A stretch of 64,000 nt of DNA. Origin: Bacteroidia bacterium (lineage in GTDB: Bacteria > Bacteroidota > Bacteroidia > J057). The stretch lies in the NCBI GenBank assembly GCA_030430575.1, contig JAUIKF010000028.1:1-64000 (forward strand), in the 5' to 3' direction. Each line of letters begins with the position of its first letter. Within the stretch, counting starts at the first letter, position 1. Below the pieces are notes generated by a model. The model searched no databases. It saw only the letters and a list, made by a program, of their open reading frames with translations, and had not been told where the DNA came from. A program made the translations under genes and the position numbers. Shown one piece after another: positions 25,171 through 34,099 of this stretch.

Positions 25171-26754
25171 ATGAAAAAGTTCCTCCTCTTCCTTCTCTGC
25201 TCCATTGCCCTAATTCTCCATGCAGAAACCATCCCCAAGGGCAATTTCACCTTCACAGCTACGCCAGCCGAGGGGCAATATCCAACTCCACTGAAAGTGC
25301 AATTTCAGGCTGATGTGCCTGACGCAGTAGCCTATGAATGGGTCTTGAGCACCAAAACGAGTTTGACAGGAGCTACCGCTTCCTTCACCTATGAAAGTGC
25401 CAAGCAGATAGGCGCACATGGCATAACCCTGGTCGTGACGTATGCAGATGGCAGAAAGGAAAAGGTAGAGAAAGAGGCATTTGTCCAATACAAACCTATC
25501 ATCACCAACAATGCCATTGTATTTGGACTCTTGGCGGTCTTGCTGGGGCTGGTTTTCTATACCGCTGCGAGTGATAAGCCCATTTTCAAGAAATTCTATA
25601 CCGTGGTGCCGGTATTGCTGATGTGCTACTTGCTACCCGCTTTGCTGAGCTGGCCGCTAGGACTGACATCTGGAGATGATACCTTTAACGTCCTATATAA
25701 GCCGATGGCATCGCGCTACTTGCTGCCAGCGAGTTTGGTCTTGCTGTGTATCAGCATCGATTTCAAAGGCTTACTCAACCTCGGGCCCAAGGCCATCATC
25801 ATGTTCCTTGCAGGAACGGTGGGAATTGTGATAGGCGGGCCTATTGCCATTTTACTCGTATCCCTCGTCGCGCCTGAGATCACTGGTGGCACAGAAGAAC
25901 TCTGGCGTGGACTTTCTACCATCGCTGGTAGCTGGATCGGCGGTGGCGCCAACATGACCGCCATGAAGGAAATCTACGAAGTAGGCGATTCGCTCTTCTC
26001 TTCCATGGTGGTCATAGACGTTGTCGTGGCCAATATCTGGATGGCGTTTTTGCTCTATGGGGTGAGTATTTCGAAGAAAATAGACAAATGGTTCAAGGCA
26101 GATGCATCTGCCATCGATGACCTCAAGCAACGCGTAGAGAACTACGAAGCGACCGTCAATCGCAATCCTTCCACCAATGATTATTTTTATCTATTGGCCG
26201 TCGGTTTTGGGGCGACTGCCCTGGCACATTTTGGGGCAGATATCCTTGGACCAGCTATTTCTGGATACAACGATGCGAATAACGGTGTGCTTGATAGCAT
26301 GGGATTAAGTTCCCTAAAATCCTCTTTCTTCTGGCTCATTGTGATTGCCACCACCATTGGATTGGGACTTTCTTTCACCAAATTACGATCTCTAGGCGGC
26401 GCTGGAGCCTCCAAGATAGGCTCTGTTTTTATCTACATTCTCGTCGCCACCATCGGCCTCAAAATGAACATCGGCAAGGTATTCGACAACCTCGATGCCT
26501 TCGCTATCGGAATGGTCTGGATGATGGTGCATGTGATCGTCTTATTGTCTGTAGGCAAATTGATCAAAGCGCCGTTCTTCTTCACTGCCGTCGGCAGCCA
26601 GGCCAATGTGGGCGGCGCTGCCTCTGCCCCTGTCGTTGCAGCAGCCTTCAGTCCTGCCCTGGCGCCTGTAGGCGCCTTGATGGCGGTCTTGGGCTATGCC
26701 CTAGGGACGTATGGTGCGATTCTCTGTGCGATCTTGATGCAGGCAGCGTCATAA
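25171..26754 (+). CDS. DUF819 membrane protein with an N-terminal PKD-like domain
   Basis: A 527-residue protein. The ATG at 25171 gives signal peptide MKKFLLFLLCSIALILHAE. Residues about 20-110 form a PKD-like beta sandwich (FTATPAEGQYPTPLKVQFQA, then YEWVLSTKTS and VTYADGRKEKVEKEAFVQY). From about residue 118 there are about eleven membrane helices with the DUF819 signatures GSWIGGGANMTAMKE and GSQANVGGAASAPVVAAAFS; glycine-rich re-entrant loops of this kind resemble gluconate/arsenite-type carriers. DUF819 proteins (YjcL-like) are of unknown substrate. The extra periplasmic domain is unusual and may bind or gate the substrate (inference). Confidence 0.8.
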   Translation: MKKFLLFLLCSIALILHAETIPKGNFTFTATPAEGQYPTPLKVQFQADVPDAVAYEWVLSTKTSLTGATASFTYESAKQIGAHGITLVVTYADGRKEKVEKEAFVQYKPIITNNAIVFGLLAVLLGLVFYTAASDKPIFKKFYTVVPVLLMCYLLPALLSWPLGLTSGDDTFNVLYKPMASRYLLPASLVLLCISIDFKGLLNLGPKAIIMFLAGTVGIVIGGPIAILLVSLVAPEITGGTEELWRGLSTIAGSWIGGGANMTAMKEIYEVGDSLFSSMVVIDVVVANIWMAFLLYGVSISKKIDKWFKADASAIDDLKQRVENYEATVNRNPSTNDYFYLLAVGFGATALAHFGADILGPAISGYNDANNGVLDSMGLSSLKSSFFWLIVIATTIGLGLSFTKLRSLGGAGASKIGSVFIYILVATIGLKMNIGKVFDNLDAFAIGMVWMMVHVIVLLSVGKLIKAPFFFTAVGSQANVGGAASAPVVAAAFSPALAPVGALMAVLGYALGTYGAILCAILMQAAS

Positions 26755-26884
26755 GAAAATGAGAGAATGAATGGATGATAGAATGAGTGAATAATCGTGA
26801 CCGAGGGTCGATATATTTTATCATTTTTTCCCGAAATACAATCTATTATTCCCTCATTCTATCCTACTATCATTCACTCATCTC
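26755..26884. repeat. GAATGATAG word array, inverted arms, stop to stop
   Basis: The left arm (26757-26796) is AATGAGAGAATGAATGGATG-type sequence. The right arm (26845-26882) is ATTCCCTCATTCTATCCTAC-type sequence, its reverse complement. It fills the space between the stop of the DUF819 gene (26752-26754) and the stop of the convergent outer-membrane protein gene (26885-26887). The same words occur as a single arm at 13801-13890. Confidence 0.7.
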
Positions 26885-29800
26885 CTAAAACAGCGCCCGC
26901 ACCTGTACCCGCCCCGTGTGAATGACGGGTATCTCAGGCGAGGACCGTCCGTCATAGGTCAGGCTGAGTTCGACATTTTGCAGGATATAGTAGGTTAAAA
27001 ATACTTGCCAAATGGCGTTGAAGCCAGGCCGCAGGCTTTCTGTCAGCTCATAGTCGGCGGCAAAGCTGGTTTCGCCCTGCTGCTGCACATTGACCAATTC
27101 TACCTTCGCAAAAATATTATTACCTCCCTTGAGGTTCCATTTGGTATCGATGAGGGCCTTGTGCATGAACACACGCGCATCCACGCGCAAACTGTCATTG
27201 GTATTATTTTTCGCCTTATACTCATAGCCCGTACTGAAGCGAAATTTACGGCTAAACTGGAAGCTGATACGGGGGCGCGTTTCAAAAAAATCAATGGCGT
27301 AATTGCGGGTACTGAATGCCTCGGCACGGCTAGACTTGTGGCCGAGCCTGCTCTCCACCTCGATCGTCTTCGACGCATCTAGGCTTAGGCGCTGGTTCGC
27401 GCCCCAATAGCGGAATCCGCGAAACTCGTCGCCTGTCGCAAGAAAAAGCTTGCCTTGGTTGTTTTGGTAGGTGAATCGCAGATCGCCCGTTTTGCTATTT
27501 TGAAAAAAACTGAGGTCTTGACGCACGTTAAAACTGGCGTCGAGCAAGGCCGAGTCCGCAAAAGGATTGGTGATATTGACCAAATAGGACGAGAAGGTAG
27601 AGCCCCGCTCTTTGCTCTGAGAGATACGGAAATTGCTGATCGCGCGCACATTGCGAATCGTCTCCTTCCAAGGATTTTTGCTTCGCTCAAAAAGCTGTTT
27701 TAAGTCCCAACGCACATTGCCTGTAAAGCTGACTCTGGTGGTGGGAAACAGTTCTTGGGTAGGGAAAAGGACCCGAATGAAGTTCGCTACCAGGGGATTG
27801 GGAGAAAGTTGAAACTCATCGATTTGCTGAATGCCGTCGTCGTTAAACAAAGAATCCAGCCAGACATATTCGCCTTGGCCAGGATTCACTTCTAGAAAGC
27901 GCACCTCCTTACGGGCCACGCGTTCTGAGCTGACTTCATAGAGGAAATTGGCATAGAGCAATCGATTTTTGGCGGAATAGGTGGACTGCACATTGGCGTT
28001 GAGGACGCGTGTGTCCGTCAAACCCGTCACCGCAAAAGCGGAGTCCTGTAGGTCAAACACGCGCAGCGACGTCGTCGCTTGCAGGTCGAGGCGGCTACTT
28101 GGGCGGTATTGGGTGCGGGCAAAATAGGTCACCGCCTCAAATTTGTCGCGCTCCGCGCCGTCAAAGAACTGCCGCTCTTTGCGGTAGTTGAGAGAGAGGT
28201 CGTAGGACCATTTTTTCTTACCTGCGGACCGCAGGTAGGGCGTCAGGTCCACAAAGCTAAACGAGCCACTCGCCAAGGAATCATGGCGCATCTCCTCCCG
28301 ATCTTCGATCCAGATCTCTACGCCAGGGCGAACGTGTTTATTTATCATATAAAAAATGTCTCCCTCATGGCGTATCCAGCGCGTTAGCCGGCGCAGGCTA
28401 TCATCTTCCGTGGTGATATGGGTCAAGGTATAATCACCTTTGAGGAATTTGGGAAGCTGGCTATTGAGGTGGTAAACCTGGCGGAATGCCTTGCGACCAG
28501 GGCCTGCCAGGCGGATGCCCGTCTCTGTGTCCATGCTCAACCGACGCTTGTAATCAAGCTTAGTTTTGGCACTGATGATCTGCTCTTGGGTGCGCTCTGT
28601 CGCCGTTGCCAGGTCCCAGACCCGGTTGTATTCAGCCTTATAGACCCGATCCAGGTTTTGATAGCGAATGCCCACCCATTGGTGACTTACGTCAACGCCT
28701 AGTCGAATAGAATCCGAAAGCTTCACATCCTTCACGGCCAAGCCTGTGCGATTGGCGAAGCCCGTATTGTCATCATCATTCAGGGGAGAAAGGCGGTTGC
28801 GGTCTTCACTGCTGATGGCTGTTTCAGAATAAACCCGCAATTTGTCATTTATCTGATATTGCACATTCGCATCCGCCACCTGCAATAAGCGCGGCAAAGC
28901 CCACTGCCGCACGGGTGCATAATCGCCTCGCATTTGACCTGTGATCGTATCTCTCCCCACCCATACATAGACATTGGCATTGCTCCCTGACTGATCGCGG
29001 ATGTATTCTCCATTCCCCGCTCCCACAAAGCTAAAAAACACCTGATAGATCGCTTGTTCAGGATCGCGCGACAAGACAAATCGTTGATAAACTTGTCCGC
29101 CCAGCAGCGTATCTCGACGCGCATAGCGCGTCTCATCAGGGTCATAGCCCACCTTCACCGCTCCACTCGTCACGGCCAAGCCTGTGTCGTCTCCCGCCCC
29201 AGCCAAGCTGTCGCGGACTTGGTTATAGGCCACCTCGTTTTCGAGGGGGGCATTGGCATTGTCGGCATCGCGGCCGTAGGAAGCGCGAATGGTGAGGCGG
29301 TCGTCGAGCAGCTTCTGCTCTACCTGTCCAAAGATCAGCGATCGATTGAAATTGAAGTCAGCATATTCGAAGTCGATGACGATACGGGTGGCAGCAGTGA
29401 TGACGTGCTTAGCGGTAAAAAAGACCTCGGCGGTGTTGTAATTGATGATGTAATCGGCGTTTTCGCCACGCTGGAGGGGTTTCCCGTTGAGGTAGACCTT
29501 TTCACTTCCCGCCAAGACGGTGAAGAAGCGTTCGTTGTTTTGGCCGGAGAGTCGGTAGGGCCCTGAGACCCCCTCGATCCCATCGAGGCTATTGGTATGG
29601 AATCTGCCTTTGGCGACAGCACCGCTCACGCTGGCTTTGGTCTGCTCGGTGTCCATGGCGAACTTCATGCCTTGGACGTTTCGGTAGAAATTGGCGAAAT
29701 AGGTGCCCTTATGTTCTACTTCGTAGTCGCCGACGGTGATGCTGTAAGCGTCTTTGGAGAGTTGGATAAAGATTTTGTCAAAATCGGAGATTTGTTGGGT

Positions 29801-30352
29801 CGTGCCGTCGGGCTGTATCGGGAGGTTCTCATCGGTGATTGCGCCCACGATCTTGATGCCGTCACCGAGGTCGCCTTCGAGCTGAAGGCGCAGGCCACTG
29901 GTCACAGCTAGCCCTTGGCGATTGCCCAGTGTAAGGCCGCGGGAGAGGCTTCCGCTCTTGCGGATACGGCTCTCTTCCCAAAGGGTAAAACCCTCATCTG
30001 TTTCTGGCTGAATAAAGACATCGACATAGTCCTGGTTCGCCGTGTCCTGCACGATTCGGAACTTGCGGATAGCCACTTCCTCCTTGGGTGGATTCGAAAA
30101 AAAACGATAAGTCACCTCTACCCTACCGTCGCCCCATTTATCATCCAACACCAATATACCCGACTGATAATCAAGGATATATTCACCCGAATTGACCGCT
30201 TGCCCATTCCATTCTATTGCCTCAGAAAAGGGGGCGATAAATCTTTGGCTCAGTTGTAAGGTATCCCCTTGTACATAGGCTAGCGTATCGCGCTGCTGGG
30301 CCAGCAGGCTGAGGGGAAATAGCAGCAAAATGATCGCTAGGGAGTGGCGCAT
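26885..30352 (-). CDS. very large outer-membrane beta-barrel protein of unknown function
   Basis: A 1155-residue protein with signal peptide MRHSLAIILLLFPLSLLAQQ. The N-terminal third has short sandwich-like domains (GEYILDYQSGILVLD, YIINYNTAEVFFTAKH). A conserved block follows, GSLSRGLTLGNRQGLAVTSG, then IVGAITDENLPIQPDGTTQQ, which I recall from uncharacterised Bacteroidota outer-membrane proteins. From about residue 480 alternating hydrophobic and polar strands continue to the end, which closes with aromatic/basic strand VIHTGRVQVRALF, as barrels do. The YxxGxVxF-like repeats are reminiscent of the gliding protein SprA, but length and order differ and I do not equate them. Monocistronic by context. 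Confidence 0.65.
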   Translation of the reverse strand: MRHSLAIILLLFPLSLLAQQRDTLAYVQGDTLQLSQRFIAPFSEAIEWNGQAVNSGEYILDYQSGILVLDDKWGDGRVEVTYRFFSNPPKEEVAIRKFRIVQDTANQDYVDVFIQPETDEGFTLWEESRIRKSGSLSRGLTLGNRQGLAVTSGLRLQLEGDLGDGIKIVGAITDENLPIQPDGTTQQISDFDKIFIQLSKDAYSITVGDYEVEHKGTYFANFYRNVQGMKFAMDTEQTKASVSGAVAKGRFHTNSLDGIEGVSGPYRLSGQNNERFFTVLAGSEKVYLNGKPLQRGENADYIINYNTAEVFFTAKHVITAATRIVIDFEYADFNFNRSLIFGQVEQKLLDDRLTIRASYGRDADNANAPLENEVAYNQVRDSLAGAGDDTGLAVTSGAVKVGYDPDETRYARRDTLLGGQVYQRFVLSRDPEQAIYQVFFSFVGAGNGEYIRDQSGSNANVYVWVGRDTITGQMRGDYAPVRQWALPRLLQVADANVQYQINDKLRVYSETAISSEDRNRLSPLNDDDNTGFANRTGLAVKDVKLSDSIRLGVDVSHQWVGIRYQNLDRVYKAEYNRVWDLATATERTQEQIISAKTKLDYKRRLSMDTETGIRLAGPGRKAFRQVYHLNSQLPKFLKGDYTLTHITTEDDSLRRLTRWIRHEGDIFYMINKHVRPGVEIWIEDREEMRHDSLASGSFSFVDLTPYLRSAGKKKWSYDLSLNYRKERQFFDGAERDKFEAVTYFARTQYRPSSRLDLQATTSLRVFDLQDSAFAVTGLTDTRVLNANVQSTYSAKNRLLYANFLYEVSSERVARKEVRFLEVNPGQGEYVWLDSLFNDDGIQQIDEFQLSPNPLVANFIRVLFPTQELFPTTRVSFTGNVRWDLKQLFERSKNPWKETIRNVRAISNFRISQSKERGSTFSSYLVNITNPFADSALLDASFNVRQDLSFFQNSKTGDLRFTYQNNQGKLFLATGDEFRGFRYWGANQRLSLDASKTIEVESRLGHKSSRAEAFSTRNYAIDFFETRPRISFQFSRKFRFSTGYEYKAKNNTNDSLRVDARVFMHKALIDTKWNLKGGNNIFAKVELVNVQQQGETSFAADYELTESLRPGFNAIWQVFLTYYILQNVELSLTYDGRSSPEIPVIHTGRVQVRALF

Positions 30353-30425
30353 TAATCAATAATCAATCAATTATTAATTCCCGAAGGTACAAAGGATGTG
30401 CCTAATACTAGGGGTAAAAGACGAT

Positions 30426-30527
30426 CCCCACCGTAGAGACGTTGGATTCCAACGTCTCTACGGTGGGGTATTCAGACACATCGCTATGTGTCTATGATCG
30501 TAGAGACGCGATAAATCGCGTCTCTAC
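30426..30527. repeat. cluster of GTAGAGACG palindromes
   Basis: Three consecutive hairpins in a 210-bp gap. 30426-30468 is a perfect palindrome with stem CCCCACCGTAGAGACGTTGG. 30474-30493 has stem AGACACA. 30500-30527 has stem GTAGAGACGCGAT. The first and third belong to the same family as 4932-4980 and 31250-31300. They lie between the starts and ends of two minus-strand genes, downstream of the gene for the outer-membrane protein's promoter side and just beyond the cyclophilin stop at 30566. Confidence 0.75.
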
Positions 30528-30565
30528 GTCTCATGCCATTTCATGGCAGATGATTTATGAAAATC

Positions 30566-31123
30566 TTATCCCTGCGCAAATACAGCCGCCGCATCAAAAG
30601 CGGTGGCACTTGCTCCTTTTCTCAGGATTTCAATTTTTTGCATGGCATCTCCGCCACGAATCGCATCCACCACTTCTTGACCTGAAACGACTTTTCCAAA
30701 GACCGTGTGCTTACCGTCAAGCCAAGGGGTAGGTACATGGGTAATGAAGAACTGGCTGCCGTTGGTACCAGGACCTGCATTGGCCATGGACAGGATGCCA
30801 GGGGTGTCGTGGCGAAGTGAGGCATCAAATTCATCTCGGAATCTGTAGCCTGGGCCGCCTCTTCCGGTACCTGTAGGGTCGCCTCCTTGTACCATGAAGT
30901 CGGGGATCACTCGGTGGAAGGATAGGTCATTGTAATAAGGTGTCCCTAAGGGGGTAACGTCATTTTCAAGGACGCCTTCGGCCAGTCCTGCAAAATTGGC
31001 TACGGTGAGGGGGGTTTTTTCGTGGTAAAGCTCCGCCAATATTTCCCCTCTGGTGGTGGTAATATGCGCGTATAGGCCATCTGGCAGATCATTCAGTGCT
31101 GGATGTTCTTCTCCTGGATTCAT
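30566..31123 (-). CDS. cyclophilin-type peptidyl-prolyl isomerase
   Basis: A 185-residue cytoplasmic cyclophilin that speeds cis-trans isomerisation of proline bonds. Core motifs are present: [39 protein letters not shown] with the active-site arginine, glutamine and phenylalanine positions, and [19 protein letters not shown]. The short N-terminal extension ([16 protein letters not shown]) has no signal peptide, so unlike many homologues it is not exported. The C-terminus ends [11 protein letters not shown]. It lies between two clusters of palindromes and has no obvious operon partner. Confidence 0.9.
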   Translation of the reverse strand: MNPGEEHPALNDLPDGLYAHITTTRGEILAELYHEKTPLTVANFAGLAEGVLENDVTPLGTPYYNDLSFHRVIPDFMVQGGDPTGTGRGGPGYRFRDEFDASLRHDTPGILSMANAGPGTNGSQFFITHVPTPWLDGKHTVFGKVVSGQEVVDAIRGGDAMQKIEILRKGASATAFDAAAVFAQG

Positions 31124-31249
31124 AAGTGAATGGTATAAAAATGATATAAAAAATAAGGTTTTAGCAAAAGGGCTTCTTTTCGAGGCCCGAAAATACGCAT
31201 TTTTTTATTCTGCAAATTTTGCCCTTCCCCGTAGAGGCGTAGGAATCCG

Positions 31250-31300
31250 AATTTTGCCCTGTAGAGATGTTGGAATCCAACGTCTCTACAGGGCAAAATT
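31250..31300. repeat. 51-nt palindrome of the GTAGAGACGTTGG family
   Basis: AATTTTGCCCTGTAGAGATG and its complement form a 24-bp stem around GGAATCC, with one G-T mismatch. A partial copy (GTAGAGGCGTAGGAATCC) lies just upstream at 31231-31248. It stands between the divergent cyclophilin and C25-like genes, so it is not a terminator for either; it may be an operator or simply a dispersed repeat. Confidence 0.7.
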
Positions 31301-31374
31301 TTGGGATGGAATGACATCCCCTTTTTGGGGAAATTTGGAAACCGACATTTTATCCACCCTCAATTCCCCAAGCA

Positions 31375-33921
31375 ATGAAACCCATCATGACTTTCTTGGC
31401 AGTTACCTGCCTGTTTTCTTTTCTAAGTGCGCAAGCACCTTATTTCAACGAATGGTATGTACAAAACCCCCATCGCCCCTTCGTGAAGGTTCAGGTATTT
31501 GAAGACGGCATGTATGCCCTCCTCTCATCGGATTTATTGGCGGCGGGTCATGACCTCAGCCAGGCGCACCCCGATTCAATACAGATGTATTATCGAGGAG
31601 AGGAGGTGCCACTTGTGGTGGATACCAATGGCCAAGGGCAATTGGCTTCGGTGACTTTCTATGGCCGTCGGAACGACGGCGCGGTGGAAACACAGATGTA
31701 TCGGAATCCAATCACGGCCTTTCCCGACCCTTCGGGCCAGCCCAATCCAAACTTTAGCCTATATTCAGATACTGCTGCCTACTTCCTGACTTGGGGCAGC
31801 GAAGCGGGCCTGCGCTACCAGACGGTTTTAGACACCAATTATGCCCAATATATCCCCGAAACTGCATTCCCTACGGAAGTTGTATGGGAGCCACACCCCG
31901 ATTCTGGGGGCGTTCATCAAGCCGTTGCTGTGATTGGCGGCGGCGGAGCGTATGACAGCTTCCATTCCCTGAATAGCGATTTTGTGACAGGTGAAGGATA
32001 TGTGAGCCAATCCTCTTTTAAGCTGGGAACTCCCTTCACAACGTCTTTTCTCCAAACACCCTTTCCAGTTGCAAGCCCCCAAGACGTTCGCTTTCAGTTT
32101 CGCATATTTCATCGTTCCAATACTACCCATCACCTCCGTGTCAACTTAGCCAATGCTGCTTTGACAAATGTTATTGACACCTCCATTACCTTTTCTTATA
32201 TCAATGTAAAAACCTATGAAAGGACCCTTTCCATTGCCCTCACAGCTCAGACAGACTTGACCTTTGAAGCGCTGCAAAGCCCTCAAGATGACAACCATTT
32301 GACCTTCATCCGCATTCGCTATCAACGTCTACCTGACCTCCTTGGCAAAGCGACAGCACGCATCAGCGAACTGACAGGGAATTTCGCCCGCTATTTCCGC
32401 TTCACAAATGCCCAAGGCCAAAACAGCGTTTGGGTCTACGATCCAGAAAACCAGGTTCGCTATCAAGGCATCATGAATCAGGGAAATGCGCAGGTGATTT
32501 TGAATGGTCGGTTTTATGGCAAATCGCTGGAGGTCGTGACCGACCAAGGGTTGAAAACGCCTATCGTTGCGCCAGCAGCCAAGCTTCGCAACCTCTGTAG
32601 CGTTGCTTCAGAGACCGAATTTCTGATCATTGCTCACCGTAACTTGGCCGCTTCAGCAGAAGCTTATGCGTCCTATCGCGATACGACAACGGCAGGATTT
32701 GAACCGCTGACAGCGAAGGTCATTTACATAGACGAAATCTACCATGAATTTGGCTATGGCGCGCCTACCCCACAGGCGATCCAGCAATTTGTGAATTGCG
32801 CCCTAGACAATTGGAATACGCAGTTGAAGTATGTGTTTTTGTGGGGCAAGGGGAAAGTGTTTAATCGAGGAGATGCCACCTCTCCTACCATATTGAGCTA
32901 TGGCTACCCTGCCAATGACGTGCGCTTCACGACCCCTTGGGGAGAAGACTTGACAGCACAAGTGCCCATCGGGAGGTTGAATATCTTCAATGATCAGGAA
33001 GGCTTGGCCTATTTGGATAAGGTGATGGAATTTGAGCAATTAGGTGCAGAAGCCTGGCGGAAAAAGGCCTTGTTTTTGGGAGGAGGGGCTAATGCTGGGG
33101 GACAAAACGCCATTACGAATGGGATTGGTAAGTACATTGCATGTTTTGAGGATTCAACTGCCATAAATGGGAGGGCGTATTATTTTCAAAAAGGAAGAGA
33201 TACTTTAACTTCCCAAAATTATTCCGATACCATTAATGCAGGCATCGGCCTTTTATTTATTTTTGCGGAGCCTTCTTCTAACCTTATTGATACAGATATT
33301 GGAGAAGCATTTGAATATCAAAATATAGGCAAATACCCTCTTTTTATAAATTTTGGGGGTTATGGCGGCGACTTTACGGGGCGTGAAAGTTTTGGTGAAC
33401 GCTGGGTAAAGGAACCCCAAAAAGGTGCCATTGCCTACTTGTCGAACAGCAGTGCTGCTTATATCAACCCCCTCCGTGACTACGGCAATATTTTATTCTG
33501 CCAAAACCTGATTAAATACTACAATCAGCCCATCGGCAAGACGGTCATGAAGACCTATCAGCAGATGCTCGATTCCCTGCCTGGCATTCAATATCGAAAC
33601 CATGCGCGCCAGATGAACCTACAAGGCGATCCGTCCTTGGTGATTTTCCCTTTTGGGCCTGTGCTTTCTATCCCGCCAGATTTGGCCACAGATATTACCA
33701 TTTATCCTAATCCTGCTACTTCGCAGCTCACGATCTCCTCCCCTACTGCCCTGATAGAAGCTGTTAGGTTGTTTAATCTGCATGGACAGGAAGTGCTTCG
33801 GAGGGAAAATATTTACAGCCAAAAGGTACAATTAATGCTCCAAGACTTGCGAGCGGGCCAATACATCGTGTGGTATCGCACGCAGAATGGCGTTGGGGCG
33901 AAGCAGGTGATTTTGGAATAA
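31375..33921 (+). CDS. C25 (gingipain-like) family protein with T9SS sorting domain, catalytic dyad apparently lost
   Basis: An 848-residue secreted protein with signal peptide MKPIMTFLAVTCLFSFLSAQ. Order: N-terminal beta-rich domain as in PorU-like proteins (about 25-330), C25 peptidase-like domain (about 400-765), and a C-terminal T9SS sorting domain (DITIYPNPATSQLTI to GVGAKQVILE). In active C25 enzymes a GHG/GHSS histidine and an N-G-C-x-x-G-D cysteine form the dyad. Here the aligned places read IFAEPSSN (Glu632) and FGGYGGDF (Gly662), so neither residue is present although the following GERWV...PQKGAIAYLSNSS is well kept. It may be a binding or structural protein. The alignment is from memory of the family. 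Confidence 0.75.
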   Translation: MKPIMTFLAVTCLFSFLSAQAPYFNEWYVQNPHRPFVKVQVFEDGMYALLSSDLLAAGHDLSQAHPDSIQMYYRGEEVPLVVDTNGQGQLASVTFYGRRNDGAVETQMYRNPITAFPDPSGQPNPNFSLYSDTAAYFLTWGSEAGLRYQTVLDTNYAQYIPETAFPTEVVWEPHPDSGGVHQAVAVIGGGGAYDSFHSLNSDFVTGEGYVSQSSFKLGTPFTTSFLQTPFPVASPQDVRFQFRIFHRSNTTHHLRVNLANAALTNVIDTSITFSYINVKTYERTLSIALTAQTDLTFEALQSPQDDNHLTFIRIRYQRLPDLLGKATARISELTGNFARYFRFTNAQGQNSVWVYDPENQVRYQGIMNQGNAQVILNGRFYGKSLEVVTDQGLKTPIVAPAAKLRNLCSVASETEFLIIAHRNLAASAEAYASYRDTTTAGFEPLTAKVIYIDEIYHEFGYGAPTPQAIQQFVNCALDNWNTQLKYVFLWGKGKVFNRGDATSPTILSYGYPANDVRFTTPWGEDLTAQVPIGRLNIFNDQEGLAYLDKVMEFEQLGAEAWRKKALFLGGGANAGGQNAITNGIGKYIACFEDSTAINGRAYYFQKGRDTLTSQNYSDTINAGIGLLFIFAEPSSNLIDTDIGEAFEYQNIGKYPLFINFGGYGGDFTGRESFGERWVKEPQKGAIAYLSNSSAAYINPLRDYGNILFCQNLIKYYNQPIGKTVMKTYQQMLDSLPGIQYRNHARQMNLQGDPSLVIFPFGPVLSIPPDLATDITIYPNPATSQLTISSPTALIEAVRLFNLHGQEVLRRENIYSQKVQLMLQDLRAGQYIVWYRTQNGVGAKQVILE

Positions 33922-33936
33922 ATACCATTGATGACA

Positions 33937-33984
33937 GGATAATAAGGTAGGGTCACGACATGTCGTGACCCTACCTTATTATCC
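33937..33984. terminator. 48-nt perfect palindrome after the C25-like gene
   Basis: A perfect 24-bp inverted repeat with no loop (GGATAATAAGGTAGGGTCAC and onward, centre GACATGTC) begins 16 bases after the stop codon. AT-rich ends and a GC-rich middle could form a terminator stem, though no long T-run follows. TTTTCATTTT words fill the rest of the gap to ettA. Confidence 0.6.
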
Positions 33985-34099
33985 CATATATTTAATTTTC
34001 CATTTTTCATTCTCCATTATTCAATTTTCATTCTTAGTTTTGGCCCACAAAAAATAGCCCTAATAATGAATCAATCAATAATCAATAATTTCTTTCCGC

